64,000 nucleotides of DNA from Cladocopium goreaui (taxonomy: Eukaryota > Sar > Dinophyceae > Suessiales > Symbiodiniaceae). Position numbers and translations under genes: made by a program. The first letter of the stretch is position 1; each line of letters opens with the position of its first letter. Location: contig CAMXCT020002001.1 in assembly GCA_947184155.2 (NCBI GenBank), forward strand, positions 185,001-249,000, given 5' to 3'. Positions 1-9,525 of this stretch are shown here, piece by piece. Below the pieces are notes generated by a model. That model saw only the letters and a program-made list of their open reading frames with translations. It had not been told where the DNA came from and did not search any database.

Positions 1-1243
1 GTTGTCAGCTGTTGGGTTTATGACAATTCTGACTACAGCTGGATGGGTGAACATAACCAAAAAACATAAGTTTTGGGGGAACCACCTTGCATTTGCCTGC
101 AATAAAAACAAGGTTTGTCCAAATTAAAAGCAAATTACCTATCGTAAATCGCCTATCAACCCCAATTTGTGTTGATCAAATGATGGTAAAATCCATTAAA
201 ACAAAATTTTGGGGTGTTAAATGGTTAATTCCATATAAAATCACCATTTTGGGACTGTTTCCTTAACAAACAAGGTCTACCTTAAGATGTTTTTTCAGGA
301 CCTCCAGCCGAAGCCAAGCAAGCCAAGCACCTCCAGTTGCTCTACTTCTTTCAACTCCGACTCCTAAACCATTGGGAATTTGCCATCTAAGCATCAAGAA
401 TTGTGGAATCTTGTGTGGTATAACGGTATAACATGGTATAACCGTCAAAAATGATTGGACATTGGGATTTCACCATCAAACATGGAACGGAACATTGGCA
501 TTTCACCATCGTTTTTCGATGGAAACATCCGTGAAAAAAAACAAAAAAACAATCAACATAGGGATTCATAGACGATTTATACAGGGACTTTGAGGTGACT
601 AGGCTCAGCCTCAGCCAAGGCGCGAAGTAACACTGAATAGTTTTGTTACAATATCTCCGCCCATTACTCATATTTGTATAACAATAGATATTACATCTTT
701 CCCACGCATACAAACAGGATACTATAGTTATAGTGTTAAGATATATTGGTGTGTGGTCTATACCTATATTACATTTTTCTATCCAGTTACTCAATGATAC
801 TCGCATATAGTAATATAGCTGGGCGAGTCAACAGCCTGTATCTCTTGGTCCCATCTTGTGGAATCAAACAACTTTGGGATTGAAATTTCCAAAGACTGCA
901 GTGGAACAGAAAACATCGTTGGGGGGATATTGTTAATTAATTATTAATATCATTAATAGTTGTGAAAAGTTATCAATAGTTATTAAAGGATAGTCAAAAG
1001 ATTGATTGCACAAACAAACTTGGTAGTTGATTTTACTAACGATCATTTTACTAACAATCTCAGATCTGAGCTTCATGATACCAACATGAAACCATCATAT
1101 ATTTGGCAATGCACCACTGAACTATTGTCTCTGCTACTAGCAATCCAGCCGTCAATGGCTCCATGTCCATTGAACAATTCGAGAATGGTTGACACTTCCA
1201 ACACTCGAGTGCAATTTATCAATATGTTATGAATGTACTTGAC
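1..1243. other. AT-rich stretch without recognisable gene
   Basis: I see no exon-like island, RNA gene or complete palindromic element. The short open frames are AT-rich and lack splice-like borders. Two copies of a CATCAAACATGGAA / TTTCACCATC string near 470-510 suggest decayed repeats. Confidence 0.5.
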
Positions 1244-1310
1244 TACCCTCTGGTAATTTAACATAGCTATGGAAAATCACCATGTTCAATGGGAACATCC
1301 ACTATAAATT
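1244..1310. mobile_element. Pal-A element, left half
   Basis: The sequence starts TACCCTCTGGTAATTTAAC and follows the Pal-A consensus through ACTATAAATTGGCC. It then runs straight into a GC-rich array. The matching right half is at 4732-4796. Confidence 0.75.
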
Positions 1311-1592
1311 GGCCGGCCGGCCACGCGGGTGGCCGTGGCCTGGTGGCCGGGTGGCCGTGGCCGTGGCCGGGTGGCCGGGTGGCCGGGTGGCCGTGGCCGG
1401 GTGGCCGTGGCTGTGGCCGGGGCGATGGGGCGGATGGCCGGGTGGCCGGATGGCCGGGTGGCCGGATGGCCGGATGGCCGGGTGGCCGGATGGCCGCCTG
1501 GCTGGGTGGGCAGGTGGGCGGGTGGGCGGGTGTGGCCGGGTGGCCGTGGCCGTGGCCGGATGGCCGGATGGCCGGTTGGCCGGTTGGCCGGG
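1311..1592. repeat. GC-rich GGCCGGGTGGCC array, left copy
   Basis: Irregular tandem repeats of GGCCGGGTGGCC, GGCCGTGGCC and GGCCGGATGGCC. The G-rich strand is on plus, as in the array at 4444-4731. Several frames stay open through it (Gly/Arg/Trp/Pro repeats), which reflects composition rather than a gene. Confidence 0.9.
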
Positions 1593-1898
1593 ATTTGTGG
1601 GTGGGTGGCGGTGGGGGGGAGGAGCGTTTTTAGAAGATGATTGTAATTTGCTTACTGCTGATTTCAAACAATATCAAGCAGCGTTTTGCTGTCCCGTATG
1701 TGGCGTAAGATTGCTTGAACAAATTTACCATATATGTCTCAACCAGAAACATCGATTTGTGTGCTAATTCCTACCCACATGTATAAACTCATTCCCCTTT
1801 AAGACAACACGATCACTCCATGCAGTTCAGCAGTTCAGTTCTTGCCTCTTTTGTCAAAGCTCTATTTGACAATCGCCTTCATTATCACATGGAATAGC

Positions 1899-2069
1899 CA
1901 CAGGAAGCCAGCAGCAGTAGCATTTCTTTCACGGGAGGAGGAGATGGATGAAGTGAACAAAAGGGTTACACCAGCAAATGACGGCGAAGACAAGCACTTG
2001 ACACGAGATGCATCATGGAATAGGAAACAACTTGTTAAACAAGGTGCCGGGCATCTGAGAGGCCCGTGA
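1899..2069 (+). CDS. Weak coding-like island
   Basis: The open plus frame reads LSREEEMDEVNKRVTPAND near its centre. It is charged and exon-like, but no clear splice border is seen. Its last 30 bases form one arm of an inverted repeat (2031-2062 with 3533-3562), so it may be repeat-derived. No family recognised. Confidence 0.2.
   Translation, partial: HRKPAAVAFLSREEEMDEVNKRVTPANDGEDKHLTRDASWNRKQLVKQGAGHLRGP
2031..2062. repeat. Inverted-repeat arm flanking the minisatellite, left
   Basis: Contains GGCATCTGAGAGGC, found in reverse complement at 3533-3562 with few differences. The two arms enclose the 39-bp minisatellite. Confidence 0.7.
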
Positions 2070-2149
2070 TTGTCGTCACTTTTCAAACATTTTCTACGGG
2101 GGAATTGAAAAGGCTCAAAAACGAAACTTTAGTATCATCAGCAATATGA

Positions 2150-2191
2150 ACATCATCATCATCATCATCATCATCACCACCATCATCATCA
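2150..2191. repeat. ATC microsatellite
   Basis: Runs of CAT/ATC triplets with CAC interruptions. A near copy lies at 3765-3810, on the far side of the minisatellite. Confidence 0.9.
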
Positions 2192-2201
2192 TACGGTGAG
2201 A

Positions 2202-3432
2202 ACATACAGCAGCGTAGAATGACGCATGTGTAGAAGTGCAAGAGTACCTACAGCGTAGCATGACGTATGTGTGGAAGTGCAAGAGTACCTACAGCGTAGC
2301 ATGACGTATGTGTGGAAGTGCAACAGAACCTACAGCGTAGCATGACGCATGTGTAGAAGTGCAAGAGTACCTACAGCGTAGCCTGACACATGTGTGGAAG
2401 TACAAAAAAACCTACAGCAGCGTAGCATGACGCATGTGTAGAAGCGCAAGAGTACCCACAGCGTAGCATGACACATGTGTGGAAGTGCAAGAGTACCTAC
2501 AGCGTAGCATGAGGTATGTGTGGAAGTGCAAGAGTACCTACAGCGTAGCATGAGGTATGTGTGGAAGTGCAAAAGAATCTACAGCAGCGTAGTAGCATTA
2601 CACATGTGTGGAAGTGCAAGAGAATCTACAGCAGCGTAGCATGACACATGTATGGTGCAAGACTACCTACAGCGTAGCATGAGGTATGTGTGGAAGTGCA
2701 AGAGAATCTACAGCAGCGTAGCATGACACATGTATGGAAGTGCAAGACTACCTACAGCGTAGCATGACGTGTGGAAGTGGAAAAGAACCTACAGCGTAGC
2801 ATGACGCATGTGTAGATGTGCAAGAGAACCTACAGCGTAGCATGACGTATGTGTGGAAGCGCAAGAGAGCCTCCAGCAGCGTAACATGACACCTGTGTGG
2901 AAGTGCAAGAGTACCTATAGCGTAGCATGAGGTATGTGTGGAAGCGCAAGAGAATCTACAGCAGCGTAGTAGCATGACACATGTGCGGAAGTGCAAGAAG
3001 TGCAAGAGGACCTACAGCGTAACATGACACATGTGTGGAAGTGCAAGAGCACCTACAGCGTAGCATGAGGTATGTGTGGAAGTGCAAGAGAATCTACAGC
3101 AGCGTAGCATGACACATGTATGGAAGTGCAAGAGTACCTACAGCGTAGCATGACGTATGTGTGGAAGTGCAAGAGAATCTACAGCGTAGCATGACGTATG
3201 TGTGGACGTGGAAAAGAACCTACAGCGTAGCATGGCGCATGTGTAGAAGTGCAAAAGTACCTACAGCGTAGCATGACGCATGTGTGGAAGCGCAAAAGAA
3301 CCTACAGCGTAGCATGACGCGTGTGTGTGGAAGTGCCAAAGAGTTTACAGAAGCGTAGCAGACGTAAGTGTGGATGTGAATGAAATGCAAGAGAGCGTAC
3401 AGATATGTTGCATCACATATGTGTGGAAATGT
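2202..3432. repeat. Minisatellite, ~39-bp unit, about 31 copies
   Basis: The unit contains CAGCGTAGCATGAC, then RYATGTGTGGAAGTGCAAGA, then a variable GTACCTA or GAATCTA end. Variants carry an extra CAG (CAGCAGCGTAG) and single-base changes. Minus-strand frames read through it as short Cys/His/Ala-rich repeats; I regard these as by-products. Confidence 0.95.
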
Positions 3433-3447
3433 ATGTGACGTTATTAT

Positions 3448-3487
3448 ACCACCCCACCCCCTGCACCCCACCCCACCCCCCACACAC
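3448..3487. repeat. C-rich low-complexity tract
   Basis: Runs of CCCC separated by A or TG follow the minisatellite directly. Polycytosine of this type can form quadruplex or i-motif structures (general knowledge). Confidence 0.8.
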
Positions 3488-3532
3488 AATGTTATTTTCA
3501 TAGTAGAAGGCAAAATATGACAACAGTCGCGA

Positions 3533-3562
3533 GCCTCTCAGATGCCAGGCACCTTAAACAAG
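3533..3562. repeat. Inverted-repeat arm flanking the minisatellite, right
   Basis: Reverse complement of 2031-2062, with GCCTCTCAGATGCC as its core. Confidence 0.7.
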
Positions 3563-4017
3563 TGGCAAGAAACGATCAGAATGTCATATCACAGAAAACT
3601 TGTAAATATCATCAATAGAAATTAAAAGGGCAGATAGTCACGGTAGTTGACACCTGCTTGTGACTGTTGGATGCTCAAACTGCTTGGGCCCTGAAAACCT
3701 AAAAAGAATTTTGGCACTGTGTGCCCTGCAGAGCCAATGAAACATCTGAATAATTATTATCTCTCATCGACATCACCATCATCACCACCACCATCATCAT
3801 CATCATCACTACCAGTAGCATTACCGTGGAAATTCAGCTGAAAGTGAAGATCTCGGAGGTGCATTCACTTGCGTTCTTTTTTTTGGGGGGTAAAATAGCT
3901 ATTGGCCGCAAACATGAACGTTAATTCCTTGCAAACATGATTTAGAACAGTGACACCTGGTTATACGTGTTCCATGTCAAAATCCACCACAACCATAAGG
4001 TTGAGCGCATGAGACAA
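3563..4017. other. Non-coding stretch with second ATC microsatellite
   Basis: No exon-like island. A CAT/CAC microsatellite occupies 3765-3810. The rest is unique-looking AT-rich DNA. Confidence 0.5.
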
Positions 4018-4405
4018 GTAACATCAAGAGCGTGTTGCGTGGTTGCTTGAGAACATCGAGGGCGTAGCATCAAGAGCGTGTGCCATGCTGCTTGAGATAG
4101 TTAAGCGCGTAGCACCAAGAGCCTGCAAGTTGCTTGAGAAATTTGGGATTGAGGGCCCGAAAGGGTTAGCACCAAGAGCGTGTTGTAAGTTGCAGGAGAA
4201 AGTTGAAAGTGTGGGATCAAGAGTGTGTTGCCAGTCGCCTGAGAAGTTCAAAGAGTAGCAGGAAGAGTGCGTTGCAAGTTGCTTGAAAAGGTTCAGCGCA
4301 TAGCATCAAGAGCATGTTGCAAAGCTGCCTGGGAAAGAAAAGAGCATAGCACCAGGCACCATGCAGGAGCGTGTCGCAAGTTGTTCGAAAAAGTTAAGAA
4401 GCTCA
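4018..4405 (+). repeat. Minisatellite with ~48-bp coding-like unit
   Basis: About eight degenerate units contain ATCAAGAGCGTGTTGC and GTTGCTTGAGAA. The plus frame reads a repeating 15-16 residue peptide (SRACCKLLEKVK-like) with a stop or frame break near 4256-4260, then resumes. The unit is near a multiple of three, so the array keeps its frame. It could be a decayed repeat protein, or a satellite that happens to be open. Confidence 0.8.
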
Positions 4406-4443
4406 AAACAATTACAGTAATTCCATCAAAAACACAGGAAACA

Positions 4444-4731
4444 GGTGGCCGGCTGGCGGGTGGCCGGATGGCCGGGTGTGGCCGTGTGGCCGTGTGGCCG
4501 TGTGGCCGTGTGGCCATGTGGCCATGTGGCCGTGTGGCCGTGGTCGTGTGGCCGTGGTCGGGTGGCCGTGGCCGTGGCCGTGGCCGTGGCCGCGTGGCCG
4601 CGTGGCCGCGTGGCCGGGTGGCCGGGTGGCCGTGGTCGTGGCCGGGTGGCCGGGTGGCCGGGTGGCCGGGTGGCCGGGTGGCCGGGTGGCTGTGGCCGTG
4701 GCCGTGGCCGGGCCGTGGCCGGGATGGCCGG
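4444..4731. repeat. GC-rich GGCCGTGTGGCC array, right copy
   Basis: Same motif class and orientation as 1311-1592, with extra GTGTGGCC and GTGGTCGTG variants. It ends where Pal-A sequence resumes. Confidence 0.9.
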
Positions 4732-4796
4732 CAACTAAAAAAAGCTATTGTGTAAATTGCCATGTTCAATAGCTATTTTGACATAACCAGAGGGTA
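4732..4796. mobile_element. Pal-A element, right half
   Basis: Reads TTGCCATGTTCAATAGC and ends ACATAACCAGAGGGTA, the Pal-A right end. No left half lies directly upstream; the GC array does. Confidence 0.7.
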
Positions 4797-5060
4797 TTCA
4801 TCATGCCAGCTTCTTTGCTGGGTGTGTACAATGGCATTGGGGTTAAACTGAGTAGACTATGTATTGTAAATTCCTCGAAGCCCAAAATCACTAACATCAG
4901 AGTGTATGGCTATACAGTAACTCACACAAAGGTAGAACAGGTTCACTTTATCACTATCTGAGTACGTATAGTAATTAACTTACATTCCGTTTCTTTCGAG
5001 CATTTCTAGAAGCCATCCTCATTTTGGAGAAACACCCCCCCTTTTTTGCCAATGGTATAT

Positions 5061-5147
5061 CCAATGGTCCTGCGCCACAGAAATCTCCGTATAGAAACGA
5101 TCACTTCGGGCTTGCGCCGCCTTTACCTCTGGCGGCAACACATGCAA
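5061..5147 (-). CDS. Coding-like exon island, product unknown
   Basis: The minus frame contains LHVLPPEVKAAQARSDRF and continues YTEISVAQDHW, with mixed helix-prone composition and coding-like GC. It lies just 3' of a Pal-G palindrome (5155-5249) in minus orientation. An upstream fragment (AMLLQNVETFQSLQ, about 5252-5294) would be the other side of that element, but I could not make the two join in frame. Confidence 0.35.
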
Positions 5148-5154
5148 CATGTCA

Positions 5155-5249
5155 CTGGATTGGTTGAAGTGAAAATCTACAGGAAACCATGCTTTTCCCC
5201 ATGAACTATTTTTGGGTTTCCTGTAAATTTTCCCTTAATCCAGTGAACA
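5155..5249. mobile_element. Pal-G palindromic element (G1)
   Basis: Begins GGATTGGTTGAAGTG and ends CCCTTAATCCAGTGA. Coding-like sequence on both sides suggests an intron position, as for G2 and G4. Confidence 0.75.
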
Positions 5250-5414
5250 TTGGAGTGATTGGAAAGTTTCAACATTCTGCAGCAGCATTGCCTAGATAAC
5301 CATCAATGGGCCAGGGTTAGTTCGTAAACTGCTCGTGCATGCCGATCTAAGGCACTTACGATCATCAGTTTGCTAGTCCCATGGCCCATCCGAACGGAAG
5401 CACTGTCCAATATC

Positions 5415-5582
5415 TACAATGTGGTGCCCCCCCAGTTATGTTTATTGGTATATTAAAACCCCATTAACATCCATTAACCCTTTGTTATTTGATGTTATTT
5501 GCGTATCATAAACCATAGTTATATGTTCCTGGAGATATCTTCACCAACTGAACGCTATCGTAAACGGGGGGCCCACATTGTA
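5415..5582. mobile_element. Pal-B/E-type palindrome (B1)
   Basis: Ends are TACAATGTGGTGCCC and GGGCCCACATTGTA, with the shared core (TTATGTTTATTGGT, ATCATAAACCATAG). Near-identical to 7990-8136, and the similarity runs on into the flank. Confidence 0.85.
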
Positions 5583-5652
5583 TCAAATATTGTATCAAGG
5601 ATTGTGGCTTGTGGCTTGGAGTCTGTGTTGGGTCTGCTCCATCTACAGCTAC

Positions 5653-5745
5653 CGCTGCCTGTGGAAGCAGTCTTCCAAGAGCTGTACCGCCACAGAGGCA
5701 ACGAAGAGCAACAGGACAAAGTCGGAGCCATAGTCATAGATGTAC
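5653..5745 (-). CDS. Coding-like island, strand uncertain
   Basis: The minus frame reads YDYGSDFVLLLFVASV then AVQLLEDCFHRQR, a possible membrane helix, and meets a GTAGCT donor at 5652. The plus strand is also open (LPLPVEAVFQELYRHRG), so strand is not settled. The adjoining 5583-5662 is duplicated at 8137-8214. Confidence 0.3.
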
Positions 5746-6013
5746 GAACCATGATGTGTGAACCATAGCTTGGTTCTTCAGGGGTTGGGTTTTAGTGGGA
5801 AAACAGCATCAGGAACCATGGTGTTCTGTTTGCAATTGGGCTGAAAGGCCAGTTGTGTCGATTGATATTGGCCAAGAAGTACAAGAACCATGGCATCATG
5901 GCAGTAAACCTACCTCATATGACTCATATTTCTAGCACATGTGTTCCAGGCACGTGGGTTGATTCAAAACTGGCACATCCCTAAAATTGAAACGCACGGG
6001 AGAATGATGATCA

Positions 6014-6110
6014 TACCCTCTGGTTATGTCAAAATAGCTATTGAAAATGGACCATTTATAGTGGATTTACCCATTAAACATTGTGATTTTCCATGGTTTT
6101 TTGTTAGTTT
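6014..6110. mobile_element. Pal-A copy, right end replaced
   Basis: Left end TACCCTCTGGTTATGTC is intact. The right arm stops at TTGTTAGTTT and continues as GGGGGCACCCC, a Pal-B-like end, so a junction between families lies here. Confidence 0.75.
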
Positions 6111-6231
6111 GGGGGCACCCCATTGACAAACCCAAGGCCTGTTGGCGCCATCTCCAATCAAACGATGCAATGAATTCATTCCGAGAATCCATAGCCATGA
6201 AAAATTACCTACAAGTACCTCTCATTATTTA

Positions 6232-6339
6232 CTGGTTGGTGGTTTGAACCATCCTGAAAAATATGAGTTTGTCAATGGGTTTGGGATTATCCCATATATG
6301 AAATGGAAAATAATCCAAATGTTCCAAACCACCAATCAG
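6232..6339. mobile_element. Pal-D element (D1)
   Basis: CTGGTTGGTGGTTTGAACC at the left and GTTCCAAACCACCAATCAG at the right, with the Pal-D core GTTTGGGATTATCCC. Confidence 0.85.
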
Positions 6340-6797
6340 TTTACTAAGCTTCCAGTGATTATAGTATGTAGATATGAACAACACATAACAAAACCATGGG
6401 TTTCCCCTGGGAAACTGATCGTTTTTTCTTTTTTCGTGGGCATCTCTATGGGATACATTTTCTAGGAGGGTAGATACCAGGGCCTTGGTACACCCAATTC
6501 CAATGAATTATATAATTCTATGTCTGAAAATGAGGTATACCCCCAATGAAATGGCCATTTTTAAAAACGGGATAATGATCAGCAAAACCATTGGGTACAA
6601 TGGGGTACACAACATTTTCAGACACACCCAGATGCAAAACAGATATTCGAGGGTTTTATCGTTTTCCCATATAATTATATAACTATAGCTTCCTGGTTTT
6701 CACCCATATAATTATATTATATTATATTGTTTTCCCCGCTGAAAACCCCTGTTTAACAGCCGATAGCCGATTACACTATGAAATCACATCAGTGACT

Positions 6798-6909
6798 ACA
6801 GTTAAGGCCCCAAATACCAGTTATGTTTGTACTGAACTAACCCCATTTATAGAATGTATAATCCCATAGAAATAACCAGTTATAACTAATAGCCATGGCC
6901 ATAACTGTA
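6798..6909. mobile_element. Pal-F element (F1)
   Basis: Starts ACAGTTAAGGCCCCAAATA and ends GGCCATAACTGTA. The internal CCCATAGAAATAACC is the alternative form of CCCATTTATAACC seen in F3, F4 and F8. Confidence 0.85.
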
Positions 6910-6938
6910 ATTCTTGAAATCACTATATCGTTAATGGT

Positions 6939-7069
6939 TACAATGTGAGGCCCCCCAGTTATGTTTGTTGGTTTAGATTCGCCCCAGTAACTATAGTTAT
7001 AAATACCATAAACCATAGTGAAATTGGAGTTATAAACCAACTTAGCTATCTTGGGGGCCTCACATTGTT
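6939..7069. mobile_element. Pal-E element (E1) with 22-nt flank duplication
   Basis: Ends TTACAATGTGAGGCCCC and GGGGGCCTCACATTG. The string TTGAAATCACTATATC plus CGTTAAT occurs directly on both sides (about 6913-6935 and 7068-7090). Confidence 0.85.
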
Positions 7070-7089
7070 GAAATCACTATATCGTTAAT

Positions 7090-7205
7090 CTGGGTAAATT
7101 ACAATATTTCACTAACCTGAATAGTTCGGCCATTTGGAGATCATTTCCCTTCCTAACCATGATTCCCAGTGAGGGAGAACAGTGAGGTCGTTATAATTGA
7201 CCCAG
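7090..7205. mobile_element. Pal-I element (I1)
   Basis: Starts CTGGGTAAATTACAATA and ends GTTATAATTGACCCAG, with CATTTCACTAACCTG-like and CAGTGAGGGAGAACAGTG internal blocks. Confidence 0.85.
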
Positions 7206-7461
7206 CAATGAGAAATCTTCCAGAAATAGGATCCATCTCAGCAGGTCAATGTCAATCCCTCCATGTTCAGAACCATATCTCAATGTGGATCTTCGATTAT
7301 AAACCATCCAGCTATTGGGATACCCCCATTCCAACCACATTATGTGGCTAAATTATATCACAATGATATCCCATCAACTTCCATTCAGATCCATGGGGAG
7401 TCCCCTTAAGATCCCATCAATCTATTGAATTAGTAGATATCCCATGAATAGATGTGGGATA

Positions 7462-7566
7462 TACCCTCCGGTAAATTAACATAGACCCTGGCAGATAGGG
7501 GTTGGAAGATTAGTTTCGACTAAAAAATTGTCATTTTCAGGGTCTATGTTTATTTACCATAGGGTA
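7462..7566. mobile_element. Pal-A2 element: Pal-A ends, different core
   Basis: TACCCTCCGGTAAATTAAC ends with the core GACCCTGGCAG...GGGTTGGAAGATTAG. The same core recurs at 36189-36297 and 38579-38684. Confidence 0.85.
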
Positions 7567-7837
7567 ATGGTTACCCAGCACATAAACTACACTTATATCC
7601 CATCTATATTGATCCCATTCACTATACAGTTATCCCATGAATAGATCCATCAACTACGTTAATGGTTAGAAGTCTGGTTATCCCCACATATGGTCGGTTC
7701 TCTCCCCAAGACGCCCATGAGATCCCATAAACAAAAATCTCATTGAAAAATCTCATCATATCCCATGGATTGGCTGGCTAAACCCCAAAGAAAGTCAATT
7801 TTTTATCCCACAAAAAATCCAACATTCCCATGATTCA

Positions 7838-7970
7838 TGTTGGTGGTTTTAACATGTTGACCTACCCCTCTGAAAAATCATGGACGACTCGTCAGTTGGG
7901 ATGATGTATCATTCCCAACTTTTTATGGAAAGTCAAAAAAAAAAAATCCATGGTTCCAGTCACCACCAAC
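7838..7970. mobile_element. Pal-D element (D4)
   Basis: GTTGGTGGTTTTAAC to CAGTCACCACCAAC, flanked on both sides by CAACATTCCCATGAT, a direct repeat. Confidence 0.7.
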
Positions 7971-7989
7971 ATTCCCATGATATGTTGAC

Positions 7990-8136
7990 TACAATGTGGT
8001 GCCGCCCCAGTTATGTTTATTGGTTTATAAACCCCATTAACATCCATTAACCCTTTGTTATAAGTATCATAAACCATAGTTATTGGAGATAAATTCACCA
8101 ACTGAACGCTATCGTAAACGGGGGCCACACATTGTA
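7990..8136. mobile_element. Pal-B/E-type palindrome (B2)
   Basis: Second copy of B1 with TACAATGTGGTGCCG and CACATTGTA ends. The flank to about 8214 matches 5583-5662. Confidence 0.85.
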
Positions 8137-8240
8137 TCAAATATTGTATCAACGATTGTGGCTTGTGGCTTGGAGTCTGTGTTGGGTCTGCTCCAAAAAA
8201 GGCTACCGCTGCTGCCGAAGCTGTCATTCCCATGATATGT
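8137..8240 (-). CDS. Coding-like island, duplicated with 5583-5662
   Basis: The minus frame reads MTASAAAVAFFGADPTQT then PSHKPQS. The copy near 5583-5662 keeps AAVAxxGADPTQTPSHKPQS in the same frame, which favours minus, although the plus frame (ACGLESVLGLL) is also shared. Confidence 0.3.
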
Positions 8241-8279
8241 TGACTATAAATAATATCCACATGGTCGGTGGCAAGTGAC

Positions 8280-8366
8280 CCCCCTTGATTTCCATCCCCG
8301 CCGCGCGAATCTTCGAGGCTGCCTCATCGGACACGGACTCGGACACGGACTGCAAGACCTGCAGCG
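8280..8366 (-). CDS. Exon island, helix-rich protein
   Basis: A minus-strand acceptor TTAATTTTCAG is followed by a frame reading LQVLQSVSESVSDEAASK then IRAAGMEIKG, ending near GGTCACTTGCC. GC-rich against its surroundings and strongly helix-prone. No family recognised. It fits the series of minus-strand exons in this window. Confidence 0.5.
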
Positions 8367-8576
8367 CTGAAAATTAACGGCTGGAAACTCGCACCGAAAC
8401 CCCGGGAGGATCTTGAAATGAAATGATAAATGTCTAGTTTATTAACATTCATATGTTTAACTAGTTTTAAATGATAAATGATTTTATATGGGATAATCAA
8501 TGATATATGTCTTATAATTCCATTAACTAGTTGGATATATCATGATTATCCCATATAAAATCTATATCTCTATATA

Positions 8577-8669
8577 TGGTTGGTGGTTTTAACCATCTTG
8601 AAAAATATAAAAGTCAATGGGAAGGATTATCCCATATATCATGAAAAAATGTTCCAAACCACCAACCAG
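8577..8669. mobile_element. Pal-D element (D2)
   Basis: TGGTTGGTGGTTTTAACC at left, GTTCCAAACCACCAACCAG at right; slightly short core. Confidence 0.85.
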
Positions 8670-8982
8670 AAATAAAACTTTATACTGCAGCTTACAATTT
8701 CCTCAGAAAAGATCTCAGCATTGCATATGGAAACTTGGTCCCTGGTGGCAAAAAAAACGCTAGAGGGGGCCTCCAAGTTACAAATTGGTTTATGTATATT
8801 CACCAATCTAACTGTAGATATATCCATTACAATCCTCGGTTGACCTACATACAAACCAAACGGCTTACCTCTTGTTTGGTTGCCTATGTTGCTTCTAAAA
8901 AAACACAACTATCAACAATTGAGCAGTGCTCACAAACCCTGTTGATTGCTAATCTTTATACTATTCAATTGTGGGAATCATA

Positions 8983-9073
8983 TTACATAGCTATTGAAAA
9001 TGGCAATAGAAATAGTGGATTTACCCATTAAAAATAATGATTTTCCATAGCTATGTTAGTTTACCCCTGGGTA
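8983..9073. mobile_element. Pal-A copy lacking its left terminus
   Basis: Begins within ACATAGCTATTGAAAATGG. The right end is altered to TTTACCCCTGGGTAA. Confidence 0.7.
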
Positions 9074-9280
9074 ACCAACCAGTAAAAAGGCGAGGGCAAA
9101 GGGTTTTGAACACTGCTCACTTATGGGTTTGGTCAAATCCCACCGCCAGTTCTCATACACCAGACTCAGGGATGTGCTGCAACTTCAATTTGTCCATTCA
9201 CCAAGCCAAAGTACGTTAGGTGGTGCCCCAGGTAAGTTACTACAGTTCGTTTATAAAGCGCATGAGCTATGCATAATACC

Positions 9281-9516
9281 TACAATGTGGGGTCCCCTAG
9301 ATAGCTAAGTTGGTTTATAAACCCCAGCAACATCCATGAACCATTAGTTATTTGCGTCTCATAAACCAGAGTTATTGGAGTTATGTTCACCAACTTAGCT
9401 ATCATCAATCAGCTATATAAATCCCATTCAACCCACCATTTTGGTGGCTTAAATCGCCATTTTCCTATGGTTTTCCCATGGTTTTCCCATATTTTCCTAT
9501 GGCTTAAACGGGGGCC
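9281..9516. mobile_element. Pal-B/E compound element (B4)
   Basis: Starts TACAATGTGGGGTCCCC, carries the shared core, then an extra block with repeated TTTTCCCATGG before ending CTTAAACGGGGGCCCC. Related in layout to 49268-49460. Confidence 0.65.
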
Positions 9517-9525
9517 CCAACCAAA

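Larger units (their letters stand above)
1244..4796. mobile_element. Composite 3.55-kb block bounded by two Pal-A halves
   Basis: A left Pal-A half (1244-1310) and a right half (4732-4796) bracket GC-rich arrays at both inner edges, two ATC microsatellites, two inverted arms and two minisatellites. The left half breaks at TATAAATTGGCC and the right half resumes at TGTAAATTGCC, so both halves could be one Pal-A copy interrupted at its centre with a short target duplication. No transposase frame is visible. Independent origin of the two halves is the alternative. Confidence 0.5.

Noticed and set aside
1282..1767. Gly/Arg/Trp-rich frame of 161 codons and its opposite-strand partner
   Set aside because: Produced by the GGCC-based GC-rich array; open in several frames on both strands.
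2202..3432. CRISPR-like array of ~39-bp repeats
   Set aside because: Units are contiguous degenerate tandem repeats without unique spacers, in a eukaryotic context.
2330..3513. Several minus frames with HTSCYAVGTLAL repeats
   Set aside because: The 39-bp minisatellite is a multiple of 3, so frames persist by arithmetic; no other coding signal.
4267..4769. Frames of 158-162 codons over the second GC-rich array
   Set aside because: Same compositional cause as at 1282-1767.
9421..9470. Possible spliced-leader relic (CCATTTTGGTGGCTTAAAT)
   Set aside because: Only a loose match to the dinoflagellate leader CCATTTTGGCTCAAG, and it lies inside a Pal-B/E compound element.
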